A DNA stretch of 64,000 nucleotides, from contig OZ024896.1 of assembly GCA_964017195.1 (NCBI GenBank), positions 6,635,442 through 6,699,441 of the forward strand, given 5' to 3'. The position numbers were made by a program, and so were the translations under genes. Positions within the stretch are counted from its first letter, which is position 1. Each line of letters starts with the position of its first letter. This DNA comes from Siderastrea radians (lineage: Eukaryota; Cnidaria; Anthozoa; Scleractinia; Rhizangiidae). Positions 1 through 13,100 of this stretch are shown here, piece after piece. The notes below the pieces were generated by a model that was not told where the DNA came from, ran no database searches, and saw only the letters and a list, made by a program, of their open reading frames with translations.

Positions 1-574
1 AAATTTTTAGTCATTGATGCCATCAATTGCGTGCCACTGATTACTCAAGGACCCCATTTGAGGTCAGCACTTCAGTGGATTCTTTAAAACTGAAACTTTG
101 AGTGAAAATATTGGGTAAGTTTAAAAGTTATACAAGTCTGAGTCTGGATTTTCAGTTTGCGACTCAAAATTTTCCATGCATTTACCCATCGTTTAGAGAG
201 TAAAGTCAGATGAAAAGGTGGTCATTGATGGAAAATCTCTTGAATTCACAGTAAAAGATTTCTGTCAAATGGGTTTTCTTCATAAGAATGACTCGACTCA
301 CATGCCTGAAATTATAACAATGGTGGTTTTCTTCCTTTACAATTAGACTATGCCTATAATTTCATCGCAGTCCTTCAATTGTAGATCAAGGAGTTACAAG
401 AACAAGAACATCATTTGCAACAAATGATCAAAATTTCACTCAAGGGAACAGTATTTCCCAAAAATATGAAAATTTATAGTAGTTGTGCTGGATAACAGAA
501 AATGAGTAATCAATAGATAATGAATAATCAGTAATGTCAATGACTATTCAATGACATCGATGAGTAATCATACC
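1..574. other. Intergenic, no gene seen
   Basis: No supportable coding sequence. From about 497 to 570 the words ATGAGTAATCA and AATCAGTAAT recur. Inverted versions (GTTGATTACTCATTGAT) appear near 1212-1228, so the G-rich repeat that follows may lie inside a larger inverted-repeat unit. That is inference. Confidence 0.4.
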
Positions 575-1145
575 ATAATTAAGCCCCCTGGGGGACTTAT
601 TCAATTTTTGGCCTCAGAAGGGGGGACTTAATAGAGACGGGGGGGCTTATTTCAAATCATAAAATTTAACCAAAACCCAAGTTTTAGCAAAAAATAATTC
701 TAGATCGCTGGCTAAAAGGGACATCACAGAATTACAACCATAACGTAATTTATACTCTCATTTAATATAAATTTGGTACTTCTGGGAAATGAAAGACTAA
801 ATATCCCAAGAAACTGGCCTAAACATATTAATAAAAGCTTGATATAAATCATTTTGCTGATCTGATTTTATGGAGGGGGGGGGGATGGGGGGGACTTACT
901 GCAAAATCCAGCATCCAAAAGTGGGTGCTTAACCCTTCAAGCCCCAATAGTGACATGCATCTAATTTCTCCATACATTATCATTGCTTCATCAAACTTAC
1001 AGGTCATAAGAATTAAGGAAATGGTCACTAAAGGTGAGGTGTCTTGATATGTAAGTAAATTCTCCCAACTAACAACATAAGAAGTGAGGAGAACATGTGT
1101 GTTGATACTGGGGCTTAAGGGGTTAATAGGGCTTTTACGGTGGGC
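575..1145. repeat. Dispersed G-rich repeat (GGGGGCTTAATAGAGA type)
   Basis: Runs of purine-rich words such as GGGGGACTTAATAGAGAC and GGGGGGGCTTATT, ending with TAATAGGGCTTTTACGGTG. The same words recur at 29217-29862, where the block ends with AACAGTGCTTTTACAGTG. The two blocks therefore belong to one dispersed family. This copy is interrupted by the element at 929-1126. No protein is supported: the reading frames through it are low-complexity. Confidence 0.55.
929..1126. mobile_element. MITE with TTAACCC termini, nested in G-rich repeat
   Basis: Left end TTAACCCTTCAAGCCCCAAT and right end ACTGGGGCTTAAGGGGTTAA are imperfect inverted repeats about 20 bp long, enclosing 198 bp with no coding capacity. 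The ends resemble those of the elements at 24210-24704 and 48482-48690. Classification beyond small inverted-repeat element is not possible by eye. Confidence 0.6.
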
Positions 1146-1492
1146 CACAAAACTTTTTGTCTTCGATAAACCATCGACTACCCATTGATTATTGGCAATA
1201 ATGACTAATCAGTTGATTACTCATTGATATCATTTATCATAGATTGTGGTTTGAATTTAGATAGTGGTTTGAATTTGTTGCAATGTTCTGACAAAGTCCC
1301 CAATTCCCCCACATATGGACCACCCGACGCCCCCCTCTACCCGCCCCCACCCTGGTCTGGGCCAAACGGCTTCAGTATTTCCATTAAAAACCGCTCAACA
1401 TTGTTGAGATAGCCATATTTAACGTGTTTGGTGATGAACAACGTTAGATTTTCCCATCAAACATTCGTGCAACAATAGACGTCAAGCAGACT
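1146..1492. other. Non-coding spacer
   Basis: Unique-looking sequence with a pyrimidine-rich patch (about 1300-1360). No exon, RNA gene or repeat unit recognised. Confidence 0.3.
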
Positions 1493-1653
1493 TTCATTCC
1501 GCTGCGAGCACAAAAATCGCCTGCCGCGTGGAAACGTGACGCGCGCGCGATAAGCACCTACGGGTGCGTCACATTTCCACGCGGCAGGCAATTTTCTCGT
1601 GCGCTCGTGAACTTTTGTCTCGACTTTCCCTGAGCGGAAATAAAGACTGCTTG
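1493..1653. mobile_element. Palindromic MITE, 161 bp
   Basis: Outer ends CAAGCAGACTTTCATTCCGC and (inverted) CAAGCAGTCTTTATTTCCGC match, and an inner pair, TGCCGCGTGGAAACGTGACG against CGTCACATTTCCACGCGGCA, folds into a long GC-rich stem around 1540-1565. This is the architecture of a non-autonomous foldback or MITE. No clear target duplication was found. Confidence 0.7.
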
Positions 1654-1678
1654 TATGGCTCGTATAGTCTATACAATA

Positions 1679-1698
1679 ACTGCGAGGATCTTCTTTAC
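1679..1698 (+). repeat. Orphan SINE-tail word
   Basis: ACTGCGAGGATCTTCTTTAC is identical to the 3' segment of both units of the tRNA-like dimer at 21550-22014. It is probably a fragment of the same family, although no tRNA-like head is visible upstream. Confidence 0.45.
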
Positions 1699-1728
1699 AC
1701 TTAATGTTCTACCGTATTTGATCGAATA

Positions 1729-1822
1729 AGCGCCTTCTCTCGAAGAAGCGCCCCCTTCGATTAAGCTCCTCTCTTGAACACGAAATTTGAAATAAGCGCC
1801 TCTCCTCGATGAAGCGCCCTCT
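1729..1822. repeat. Short degenerate repeat with AAGCGCC words
   Basis: At least four occurrences of AAGCGCC, each next to CTCTC- or TTCGA-rich words (TAAGCGCCTTCTCTCGAAG, GAAGCGCCCCCTTCGATTAA, AATAAGCGCCTCTCCTCG, GAAGCGCCCTCTCCTC). No coding potential is supported. Confidence 0.4.
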
Positions 1823-2157
1823 CCTCCTGGCTAAAAACAGTAAGAATATATAACTGTAGGCAGGGTTTTTTTGAAAAAAAAAATTTTAAAGGTTGAACCA
1901 GTGGGCAGCACGTCTGCAAAAGTCTTGAGCTGTAAAATTATTTTATTTTCCTACACGTTTCGGGTGACTAACGCACACTTCATCGGGGTTTTAAAATACA
2001 ATTAAGTGTACCGCCTGTATATATACCTAGAAACGAACTGAAGTTGTTTTACGATACACAAAAAAACACACCTGCGGATTTGCGTATGAAAACTGCAAAC
2101 CTCGCGTCTTGGAACAAGCGGAAAAATTTGCAAGGTGTGATATATTTTATGTCTGAC

Positions 2158-2940
2158 CAGGGGCGTAGCTACCCGTACGCACGGACGCACGTGCGTACCT
2201 GAAAAAGTCAAAAATTAAAAATAAAATAAAATAAATAGAAAGCAAGTAGATAAAGGAAAATTATTTTAAAAAACACAGTTTGCCTCGAGTCATCTTTCTC
2301 CACTTGATTCTTTGAGATGTTGTTTATAAAACAAAGGACGGCGTTTTTCCACACCCGAATGTCGGTTTCCAAAGAGAAGCGACGTGATTCATTGGTGGAC
2401 TAGGCTCGATTTCCAGCCATTTGAGGGAGTCCGGTTTCATCCTCTCCCGGTGTGCGCGAAGGAACGGGGGTGCACAAAACGGCTGGAGATCAAGCCTATT
2501 GGTGGACTGAATGGTCCAAAAAAAGGTGGGGGGGGGGGGAGCAGAAAGCAAGCGGGATGATAAAGAGACAACGCGTTGTGGTCACTTCGTTTCATAGCCT
2601 TTATAGCCTTTTATGATCTTTTCTAGCCATAGCAAACAATACCAGTCAAAAACTATGTGGCATACAGTGGTGAAAAAGTCACTCATTTGTGAATACCGCC
2701 AACATGTTCGCTTTATTAACGATAAACGATTGGAGCGCTTCAATGATCGCAAAAAGCAACTTACAAAGAATTTTACGACTTAGTTGTTATTTCATATCAA
2801 GTAAGAACGCTTTCGCTGAAAACATAACTTCACCATAGTGATGATAAGGCTGGTGAAAAAAAAAAAATGAGGACTTGAGTTGGGGGGGAGGAATTTGGAA
2901 AATTGTGGGTACCTCTGGAAAAATCCTGGCTACGCCCCTG
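2158..2940. mobile_element. hAT-like MITE, 783 bp, with CTGAC duplication
   Basis: Starts CAGGGGCGTAGC and ends GCTACGCCCCTG, a perfect 12-bp terminal inverted repeat. CTGAC is present directly outside both ends (2153-2157 and 2941-2945), giving a candidate 5-bp target duplication. The CAGGGGCGTAGC start resembles hAT-superfamily ends, but those normally make 8-bp duplications, so the superfamily is uncertain. Open frames inside are short and show no transposase motif. Confidence 0.7.
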
Positions 2941-2945
2941 CTGAC

Positions 2946-5888
2946 AGTTTTAAAATAAATGAAGAATGGGAAGATCCTTTTCAAGATATCACTTTGTCCG
3001 GCCAGGAGGAGGCCAACGACTAGGTGAACGCTATCGATTGTGATGGAGATGGAGACGACGATGTCGAAAACTTTGTGGGAAACTTCTACCATCACTTTAT
3101 AGGACTCCACGCCCTAACATCAATCTAAGTCTTTTCAGGTCACATGTCACAATAGTTAATGATTAAAGGAACACAATCCGATTAATGCGCATGCTCCATA
3201 CTTTGATTTTCCGACAGGATGTCGCAAATTCAAAGGACGCGAGAAGTATATCGAACCTTTAAAATCCGTTTGCATCGTGCTCAGTTAAGTTCGATATTGC
3301 CGTAAACCTTCGCAAAACTATAGATTAATGTTACATACTTCCCGTTAAGTTGCAATTTGTATGAAATCGGGATTTTTTGGCAGTTTTCAATGCCTTTGGA
3401 TGGAGGACCCAGAAGAGAGAAACGCTATACTGCCGGTCGAAGGCTTCTTTCTCCCGCCAGCTTCCGTAAAAGCTCAAAAAATCGCGAAAGGAAAAAGCAG
3501 AAATGGAACCAGCAGCGTAGCAAAATATAGATGATATCTTTCAAGAAAGCAATCCATGAGACATGGAAACGACTGAAGGGAAAGTGTCTGTATTGGACCG
3601 ACACAGCGGCCTGCAAGACTTCTACTTCACGTATTTGTACGCCGCGCCTTATCTTGGTCTTTTGACCAATTTTGCTTCTTGTGTTTTTGTAGCGGGTTTA
3701 GTTTAGAGGGTTTTTAAACGTTGACTCAATTGCGCCCTTACAACTTAGGCGTCGCATTCTCGAGGTCATATCGAGGTCATAACTGGTGGATTCTTGTGGC
3801 TTTCGCCGTTTGTTATTCTCCGTTGGTTTGACGTTTGTTAAGCAACTTAATATGGGTTTTATGCCGCTCTTGGCATAATAGGTACGTTGAATTTGGCTCG
3901 TTTAGGATATCTATAGGTTTTTCCGCCTCATGTTTATCTTTGCGACAATAAAGGATCTGAAATATTCACTGCAGCGTGACGAGTTTCCCTGCTGATGTTT
4001 GTAACGCCCGGCCCGGCTTATGGTTTTGAATTCTGTTGCAGGATTTTGTGTTTCCCATCACATCATCATAATCAAGGGTAGCCAACGAGAAAATTTTAGC
4101 AAAATACTTGAAATATCATTTCCTGCTTTCTAAGATTGTTTCAGAGGTTTAAAGTCCGACCTGATGTTTCGCCAAAGAAATCTCTAGCTTTCACTGCAAT
4201 TAAATCCGAAAATCTTCGGTGATTTCCGGTGATTTATATTTTGTGTTTCGCATCACGGAGTGTGATCTATAGACCCTTCTTGTCGAGAAATTTAAGTTGT
4301 AACTTCCTTGGAGCTATAGAACGCTAGCAAATATTTAAAAGGAGGATGTAAACAGCGGAACACCGAGCGGGCCGCGGGGTAATCTTGTCGAGTCACTTTG
4401 ACAGTTCTCTTGTTTTTTTTGAAAGATAACAGCTGACATTCACGCGTGCGCATTATCGGGATAGTGTCCCTTTAACTTGCGTCTTCAGTTAGAAAAAGTC
4501 ATGTTCACGGTAACAACGATAACTCACTAATACACGGTTGGAAAAGTATCAAACCAACTTTAACGTGTACATAAATGACATGACTGTGCAATGAACCTCA
4601 AAATTAGCCAGTTTTCCTTCATTCAATTTTTTTTAAAAAGATATTCCTTAAAACTTCAGGTAACAGGAAATAGTTATCAGACAAAGAGTCAATTAATGAG
4701 ACGTATTTCAAACCTGTATACTCTATTTTAGGTCATTGCACCGAAAAAACAGTACTTTAATATTGATGTGACTTTCACAACAGTAGGTTAAAATGCAAGG
4801 GAGATATCTTTGTTAAGAGTTCCTCTATTCCAGGAAAGTCTGTTATTCGAGAAAAACGGTCTTAAAGATAAAGGAATGAATTCTCGACAGTAATTCGTCG
4901 CTTATTGCCCTAAAACTATTGTCAAATGAAATTTGTCACACTGAAAATTAAGTTGAATGACTTTCCTGTTTAGAAAAAAACATGTTTTCTGTAAGAGCTA
5001 GGACTTGTTTTGCAAATTAAAACGCAGAGACCAAAAATCTCTCCTCTTCTCAGGCAGGTGTTTCGCTAGAAGAGCACTGACATTGGTTTGTGCAGGGAAG
5101 GAGGGGGGGGGGGGTTCCTTTTAGAAAGTCATTTTTTCGCATTTAATAAATGTAAATATTGGTTGCTATGGCAGTTGCTATGGAAAAAATTCGTGCTGTT
5201 GTTCAGATTTTGTCAATTTCGCCTATTTAATGCTGGAAATCAAGTGAAATACTTTTACGGCAGTTTTCACAAGTGACTAGAGGTTACGATTTTGCCGTTT
5301 TCAAAAAAATGACTTTTGCGACCGAAACCTCGAATGCTACGGTACCATTCCACCTTAACCCAGCAAAGGCGAGGGCACACCCACGATCCAATAACAGAAA
5401 AATATCGAGAGGGAGGGAGGGAGGGAGGGAAAATTTTCACTTCCCTTGCTTGGAAGAACGAGTGAAAAGGACTCTTGCCTCGCTTGCATGACTTAAGAAC
5501 CTAGGAAATGAAGTCCCGGATGGCGGTAACGCCCCCTTACAGGAAGCTGGGAGAATATTAACTAAATACGTCGCACTCAGCATAAAACCATTTATTTTCC
5601 TTCTGGAAATAAAATTCATTTATTGACATTTATCCGGACTTTCAAGTAATGGTAAAAAAGACCGTGTGCAAGTAAGGTTTTCATGGAGTTAAGGTATTAG
5701 GTATAATCGTGCTCGCAAAATATGCGAGAAAGGGAAGTGAAGGTACGTATGGCGAATGTTGTACATGCACGATAGGAAATCAGACGGTTTTGCGCTTACT
5801 AATTCGATCGTCCGTTGGGACACAGGGTGACGAGTACATGACAAACCGCCCATAACCCACAGAGTGCAACTCCAATACTAAGCCTATA
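2946..5888. other. Intergenic, nothing recognised
   Basis: About 2.9 kb without a supportable exon, RNA gene or obvious repeat. Small open frames exist on both strands but have no recognisable domain, no splice context and no length advantage over chance. Confidence 0.35.
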
Positions 5889-6164
5889 TGTCACGGCGTT
5901 TTTGCAGAATAGTTTATTTTTTATACAGGTTTACAATTTCTATTTCCTGCGAGTTTAAGTTTCTTTCCACATGAGTCCACATCCCACCAAAAATGGTGAC
6001 CTTCCATCGTTCTTCCTTCTAAAATGCCCGATTCGTGACGCAAGGCATAACGCAAGGCTGATAATAATTTGCAAAGCTTAATCGGTTTGCAAGGCTTCTT
6101 TGGGATTCTATATTCGTGGGAAATTCAATCTTAAAATAAACTGGTCTGTGGAAACGCCGTGACA
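5889..6164. mobile_element. MITE with TGTCACGGCGTTT termini
   Basis: TGTCACGGCGTTT at the left and AAACGCCGTGACA at the right are perfect 13-bp inverted repeats enclosing 276 bp. The same word, GTGTCACGGCGTTTTC, occurs near the left end of the element at 29333-29570, so the family is dispersed. No coding capacity. Confidence 0.65.
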
Positions 6165-9100
6165 CGAATATATATGGCAGTTGCGCGCTCCGGGTCACTC
6201 TGGGCTTCTGACTGTCGACATGTTCACGTCTTGGGCGCTGATAATTCCAGGTTTGGCCAACTGTACTGCGTGTTGAAACAGACAGCTTTTGAGATTCATT
6301 TTCTTTGGGCGTTGGAAGGGTCCTGGGTAACGTTTGACTTGGTCCTTGTGCTCAGGCGCCGCAGTCTAATGGGGCCAAGCGGTTTTTTGAGGACAAGTGA
6401 CATATGCCCTGGTAACGAGATCAACATACAAACCTCCATACCTGTCCACGCACTCTTCCCTTATTACTTTTGGGAGAAATGCCTTATATGGCCCCCTTGC
6501 AATTTCCTCGTGAATGTTAATCATTCCAACTTTAATCTCGACTTATGCATGTTTGTCCTTTATTATGGTTCGAGTAGAAAATGACTAAATAAAACTTAAA
6601 CTAGCTGAAGCTGAAGGTTGAGCATGCCTTTATTCATGAGATCATATATGATTTTTTTTCCACCTGGCATGGAACTTATTTGACTAATTTAGATTAACTT
6701 TCTCTCTCGCTGGGCTATTTAACACCACTTTTTGCGTCCCAAATATGTTTATCTTTGTACAGCTTTTACGCGTAACTGCAAGTAAACAACTGAAATATTT
6801 TTGTCTTATTCCCACGTGTGGTTGAACACCGCCGTGACATACTTGATGGTTCGACCACGAGAAAGTGTATAATGAACCATGATAACTGCAAGGACGTTTT
6901 TTTGCCAAAATAGGCAAGAAAAATGCTCTTACAAACTCCCAAACAGCTGTTCCAGTTTGCACTCGTCCAAGCCGGCATCTTTTATCACCAAAAAATTGAG
7001 TCGGTGAATGTTAATAACTTTGCTCGACCACAACAGATTAACTTGATCCCAAAGAGATTTTCACACAAGTTCTAGCGGTTTTCTACCAGCCAAGAAACTA
7101 TTTCTTTGGCTCCGAACACCTGGTCGTTTCTTAGTTCGCATTAAATATTTGTCCCTTATCCTTGGCTATCTGAGTGATAGTATGTGCTAATTAGCTGATA
7201 AGGAGATTAACAGAGACTCTTAGAGATTAAGAGTTGACCACTAATCAGGTCGCGGTTCTTCTTAGTCATTTTATTTTGAAGTGGATAGAAAATTGGAGTC
7301 AATATAAACCTTTCCATATATCGAACAAATTGACAATTTTGTTTATATTAGCTCGTGTGTTAAGGAAAAAATCCGACAAACTTCCAGTTTGGTGAATAAT
7401 ATTATATATTAATTCACCGACAAAATTATTCAGTTTAGTTTCGACGCCACACCCTAATTGTAATGTTTCCAGAGGAGCTTTGAATTCGTAAATTTCTTGT
7501 TGATAAAGGGCTGCAAATTTTGCCTTTTTGAGCAAAAACCTTCAAAAGCGCTTACAATTGAACTATTTTGCATCCACAGCTTTTTCGTGAGAATATTAAT
7601 AATCAAGTATTTGTTCTTTTGCAAATCAAATTTTCATTATCAATCATTCTCGGTTTCATTATATTGGCCAAAATAGATTGAACGTGGCTGTTTGAAGCCT
7701 CGTAGAAGAAGGAACATAGCCCAGGAAATATGGCTAATTCATAAATCGAGAATCCTTGTTAGTGGATCATCCGTTACAACATAGCCGCAAATTCTTTAAT
7801 AAGTGTTATCAGTCAAATTAAATTGAAAAAATTTAACGTTATGGCATAATTTTTCGGGGAGACAAGATAGATAGGCAAGTTTTATTACTGTTTATTCTCT
7901 AAAAAGATAATTGATTTGTACCGGTAAATACTGTACACTTGTTATTATTTTTTTGTTACTAATTCAAAGTCTATAGCCTGCCTTTTTCAAATCTACTTTT
8001 GCTATTCCTATTACTAGCACGAGAATCACAAAACTACTGTAGCACTCTCCAGCCTTGATAATTCCCAAGAATCGCTATTGATAACGGAGGCTATCTATGA
8101 TTTATGCTGTAACTGACGAATTTATCTCCCAATTTCGTCCTCATCGCCCAGGGATCGAACAGAAAAATCAGGTTCGCCTGAAAAAAGATTTACTTTAGAT
8201 ACGCTAACATCTGATTTCAAAGTCAACGGGTGGTAATGGGGAATACAGTCTTATAAAAGTCCACAGATAGCTTAGTATAGTCTATGAAAAAGTAACGGTA
8301 GCTGCAAAACTTTTGACGCGAGTGCTTAATTACTGACGACGCACATCGCCAGAGAGTTGGTTTTAGTCCCTAAAATGGCTTAACTCTTTCAAGAATATTC
8401 TTCTGGCTTCCATCTCGGAAGAAATTTTTTAATATTGCCATCCATAGGGAAAATTGAGTTTCCAAGCATCATTGATCCTTTTGCATAAGTGACACGGGCG
8501 GTATTTAGTGGTAAGTGATTCATACGGTTTTACTCTGTGTGACATCTTTGTAGTCAATAGCAAAGAATTGAGAATAGTTTCCATGTAACTTCACATTTAT
8601 AAAACCGCTGGCTTTTATCGATCGAGTATTAAGTTCATTCCTGAAACAGTCTGACTAAAAATTCACTGAATGAATCTCCTTTTATATGGCAAGAACTATC
8701 CCAGACTGGATGACTCAAGCTTGATAATTCATTTATTTTCACCGTGCTATATACCTTTGATTTAGCTAGGTTCTTACAAAACAGTGAGATTGTTTTGACT
8801 TTTGTAGGTTGGTTTATTTGGTTTAGAACTTCAATAGTTTTCTCCAAATGTGAGTTGTTTCTATCAACACTTTAGTGCACATTTGGCCAAAACCGTCAGA
8901 CATATTGGCGGCAAATACTAAGCAAGCAAAAAACCTTCAAATTAACCATAATGAACACGGCTAATAGATATTTGTTTTTAATCAGATCTCTCACCATAGG
9001 AACTAAACATTATTTGCATATATACTTTTTCTCTGAAATGTTACCTTATCCGAAATTCCTTCTTCGACTGTTATGAATAGATCTGTGCCAATCTCAAGGA

Positions 9101-9907
9101 GTCCCATTGCCTTGGCTTTTTATTTCGTCGGCAAGATTGTGAATTTGATTGAAGTGTTATTACCTGTATAATACTATAAAAAGTAGTTAAAATTAATGTA
9201 TTTGACCAACTTGCTCAAATAAGGCTTAATCTGTTTGAAGAACGTTTTATGGAAAAAATGAGTCATGGTACTATAAAAGCCCTTTTAAACGAAGCACTGT
9301 GTTCAACAAAATTGCCCCTTTTGTAGAGTTAAAGCTCTTTTTAATAAATAAACTATACGTTTGCGACCGAACAGAAGTATGCAGATTAAAAAGTAATAAA
9401 AATGACTTTTTAATAAGCAGCTATTTGTTCGCTTTAAATGTCAATGGCTTTTTAGCCAAACTACTTTTCAGTTCTGTTTATTAGACGGACGGTGTGTGAA
9501 TATTTACTAAAAAAATCTTGTTGCAGAGTTACGTGCAAAATTTAACCCAAAAACTTGACTTTCTCTCCTTTACATCCTGGATTACTTAATGTGGTAAGCC
9601 CGTTTTTCACCCACTTAAAGAGTTTTTAGATTAAAAAGTGCTTTGAATATTCTATTTTGGCGAAGGCTCAAGCTTGCCGAAACCCCGTTGTGGAAATTGT
9701 GCCTTTGTTGACATTGCTAATAAAGTCTAGCCTCTTTTATATTTCAAAATAAGCGATTTATTATCAATTCCTCATCTGGTTTTTCGATCGGCTTTTTCCA
9801 GACTCAAAAGATGTGCCGACTTCGAAAAGAAAATTGAAAATCTGCAGTTGAATTGCGTTAATTCCTGTTTCCTGCGGCCAAAAAATCGCGTCAGGACTGC
9901 GGTTCGT
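6165..9907. other. Intergenic, nothing recognised
   Basis: About 3.7 kb of AT-rich sequence. The longest open frame (6159-6584) starts in the MITE terminus and has no recognisable domain. No tRNA, rRNA or clear repeat was seen. Confidence 0.35.
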
Positions 9908-9931
9908 GTCACGTGACTTGTGTTATAAATA
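9908..9931 (+). promoter_or_regulatory. TATA box with palindromic E-box, candidate promoter of the Ig/FN3 gene
   Basis: GTCACGTGAC (9908-9917) is a perfect 10-bp palindrome containing the CACGTG E-box. TATAAATA follows at 9924-9931. A start site 25-35 bp downstream would leave a 5' leader of roughly 210 bp before the ATG at 10174. Spacing and motifs are seen directly; promoter activity is inferred. GTCACGTGAC is the form bound by USF/TFE-type bHLH-zip factors in other animals. Confidence 0.5.
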
Positions 9932-10173
9932 GAAAGCCACGAGTCAGTTGTTTGACAGACAAATAAAGCGGGAACAAAACGTGATTTTGAGGTCAAAGAG
10001 TGGACGCGCTGCAACGTGCCTTTTCGGGAAATTAACGGGACCAAAGTATTGTTGTTACCTATCCTTTGATATTTGGAGAAGAAAACTCACCGTGAGAACA
10101 GCAAAAATCCAAAAGGACCGTTGAGTCCTTTACGCGTTAGTCTTCATGGTCTAGCGTGCTGTGAATTGCTAGT

Positions 10174-13100
10174 ATGAGCTCTATTGTGTTCACTGAAACC
10201 AAGGCAATAATTTGCCTGTTCACGACTTTGTTCGGTAAGTTAAATACTGAATTGTCTGGCAAAATTGTAAAGGATTCTTAAACTGAAATTTTGTTATGTT
10301 ATCTTTTGGTGTAAAAGCGTTGGCGGTGGGCGAGGGACAAGTTTACTTCACGACGAAGCCGAAAGACAAGGAAGTGTTCGTCGGTCAAAGAGTGCAATTT
10401 GATTGGGACTACACCGCTCCAGATGCACACGAACTTCGTTTTGGAGTTATCGTTAATGACCAAGAAGCGGCCATTGTTGTCAAGAATTTAAAAGATGGAT
10501 CTCTGAAATTCAATAACATGCATGATTCAATCAAATGGATAAGAGACAGAGTTGAAGCCGTTCCTGGCAGGCGAGCAAGTTTTACGATAAATCCTGTTAG
10601 TATGGAGGACTCCGTGACTTTCTTTTGTTCGTTGATTTATGGTGAAGCAAAGAAGTCTGTCCCGGATAAAGTGAAATTGACTGTTGTGGGTAAGTGGGGT
10701 TTAGTACAAGGCAAAATGGCCTAAATGTTATGGTTGAATGTAATTTACTATTATGTTTACAGCGTGACTTCGCGGGTTAATTTGAATTTTGCCTTTGTCA
10801 GCTTTTTATCGAAGCTCGTGAAAGGCTCGCGAGCGCTGCGTGCATAAGTGTAAATTTATATTGCTGTTAAGCTTAAATGGCCGCACGAGAAGTGCTTTAA
10901 CGACGTAATCAGTTTAGCTTGATTCAACGAGTTTTCGACAGCTTCCCTCTGGAGCAAACACGTTATGTGAAATATGACTTGTTAACTAAAGCTGATGTGC
11001 GAAGGATTCGAAGTTCTAACAAAAGTGTGCAATTCACTACTGATATTTTGCCGATTTTCACGAATTGAATTGTGACAAATTTGCATCAGCTTTCCGTGAT
11101 AAAATGGCCGTATGATTTCGTAAGGTTATCAAACAATGCGCTTTAAACCAATGTGTCGTTTTGTTTATTCTTTTGCTATTCAATCCTTCTTCAAATTGGA
11201 CTTTTTCACTCTCTGAAAAGAACGCTCCAAAAAAGAAATATATAATTTTTTTTCGTGCGAAGATAAAAATGCGATCATATACTATTATTAGCGAGTTGTT
11301 AATTGAAGGGAAGGAGAAAATTCGTTATTGTTTAGATTGTAACACGTTATAAACTATTTTGTTGATATGGAAATAAAATATCAGTTTGTAAATCCACCTG
11401 CTAACTGAAAAGAAAAGTGGTCTTAGCGCGCACTCTGACTTCAATATTACTTTTTTGCCCTCGCGTGATTTCGAATGTAAGCTTTTAAAAATACGTTTTC
11501 AGGGGATTTTGATAAGTTCGTTCAAACTGGAAAGCGATAAACGTGCAGTTTTTATATTCATGTATATCAGCTTACGACTTGTGTAATCATTCATGATATG
11601 TACACTTTCATTTGCGAATTGACGTTTTCTTGGGCTAAAAGTTTTTTACGTTGTCTTTTGACCACGAACTGTCAACATCTTGCTTTATTTCTGAGGAAAA
11701 GATAAGCATCAATTTCCAACTGTTTCCAACTGTTTGTGGAGAAAACGTTTTTTTTTTGTCTTGTTTCTTTTCACTGGAACCAGCCGCGAACATTCAAGAA
11801 ATAAAACTACATCTTGTTTTGTCATTAAAGCAATAGAACATTGTCAGCCCCGAGGCAGAATTTTTGAACCGCAAGGAATCTATTTATCTCCTTTTTATAT
11901 CAGCCACATATTATATAAAATCTGCATACGCCTCGTGCCAAAGTATTTTTCATTTCTGTGTCAGTTGCAGGTGTTCCATAGAACCCCTGCTAAGGTTGTC
12001 TGTTAGGTTATTTGGGTATTGATGCATGTTTGCGCATTAACAGTTGTCAAAACTGAAGCTTAAAAGCACTATTTTCTTGGGGCTTTTATCTTAAGTTTGG
12101 AAAGTACAAGAAAACTCAATGTAAATTCCACACCAAGAAATTGCTGTTTATTTGCTTTCATTATTTTAATATGCTAAAATGCTGAGGACGAATAATGGCT
12201 GTAGAAGTCACACTTAAAATTGTTCCCATCCATATCCCCCTAATCCCACGTAAAATAAATGTTTTACATTTGTGAACATCAGGGAATTGTGATGTATTTA
12301 TGTAGGGACAAATTAAAGCTTACGCTGTCTAAATTGACAGCATTCTATCACATGATGTCTTAAATTGAATATTTTGCATTTTTTATTCACAAGGAATTGA
12401 TAGGGGTTGACAAGGAATCGACAGCAACTGTTTTTGCAGAAGAAAAAATTTTCATTTTTAGGATAATAATGAAAACAAAAAGTTCCTTTTAGTATGTCAT
12501 GTAAATTGGTGACTGCAGTAAAGTTGCAATATTTATAGTGGGTGGGCAAGAAAAGAGCATTTAATTGATGTGATGGTAATGCAAATAAAAACTTGGCACA
12601 AAAGCTAGAAAATAACTATTATTGCCAAAATCAATTCCTTGATATCTTAAGTCATGTCTATATATTCCACATGAAATTATGATCTAAAAACTTGGCATAA
12701 AAGCTATATATTGCACATGAATTTATTGTAAATTTAATATATCCGAACTTGGCACAAAAGCTGGATAATTTGCCAAAATTAGTCAAACCTTGATGTTACA
12801 TTAAGTCACATCTTTATATTGCACACAAATTTATTATATTTTGTGCAATAACTTTAAATTGTCTTTAATTACTTAATAGGTAATTTTCACATGGTATTAG
12901 CTCTGGGAAGGGCTTATTTGTTTTCTCAGGGGTGCATAGGGGCTGTATTGTTGAAGTAAATTTGAGGTGGATATAGGGTATTTTCTTGAGCCATGAATAG
13001 CAATATTTGTTTGGCGTGAAGTGTGAAATGGCTGTTTTCTCTCTTGCGATTTGCTAAGCAGCCGTGAGCGGTGATTTGCCTTGATTATTGCCTGTAATTA

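Noticed and set aside
3000..3120. EF-hand-looking words (DCDGDGDDDVE) on the + strand next to a MITE
   Set aside because: A stop codon lies just upstream in frame, the GATGGAGATGGAGACGACGA run is low-complexity, and no flanking helix or neighbouring exon fits.
6159..6584. 141-codon open frame on the + strand
   Set aside because: It starts inside a MITE terminus, has no recognisable domain, and lacks splice or promoter context. Length is compatible with chance.
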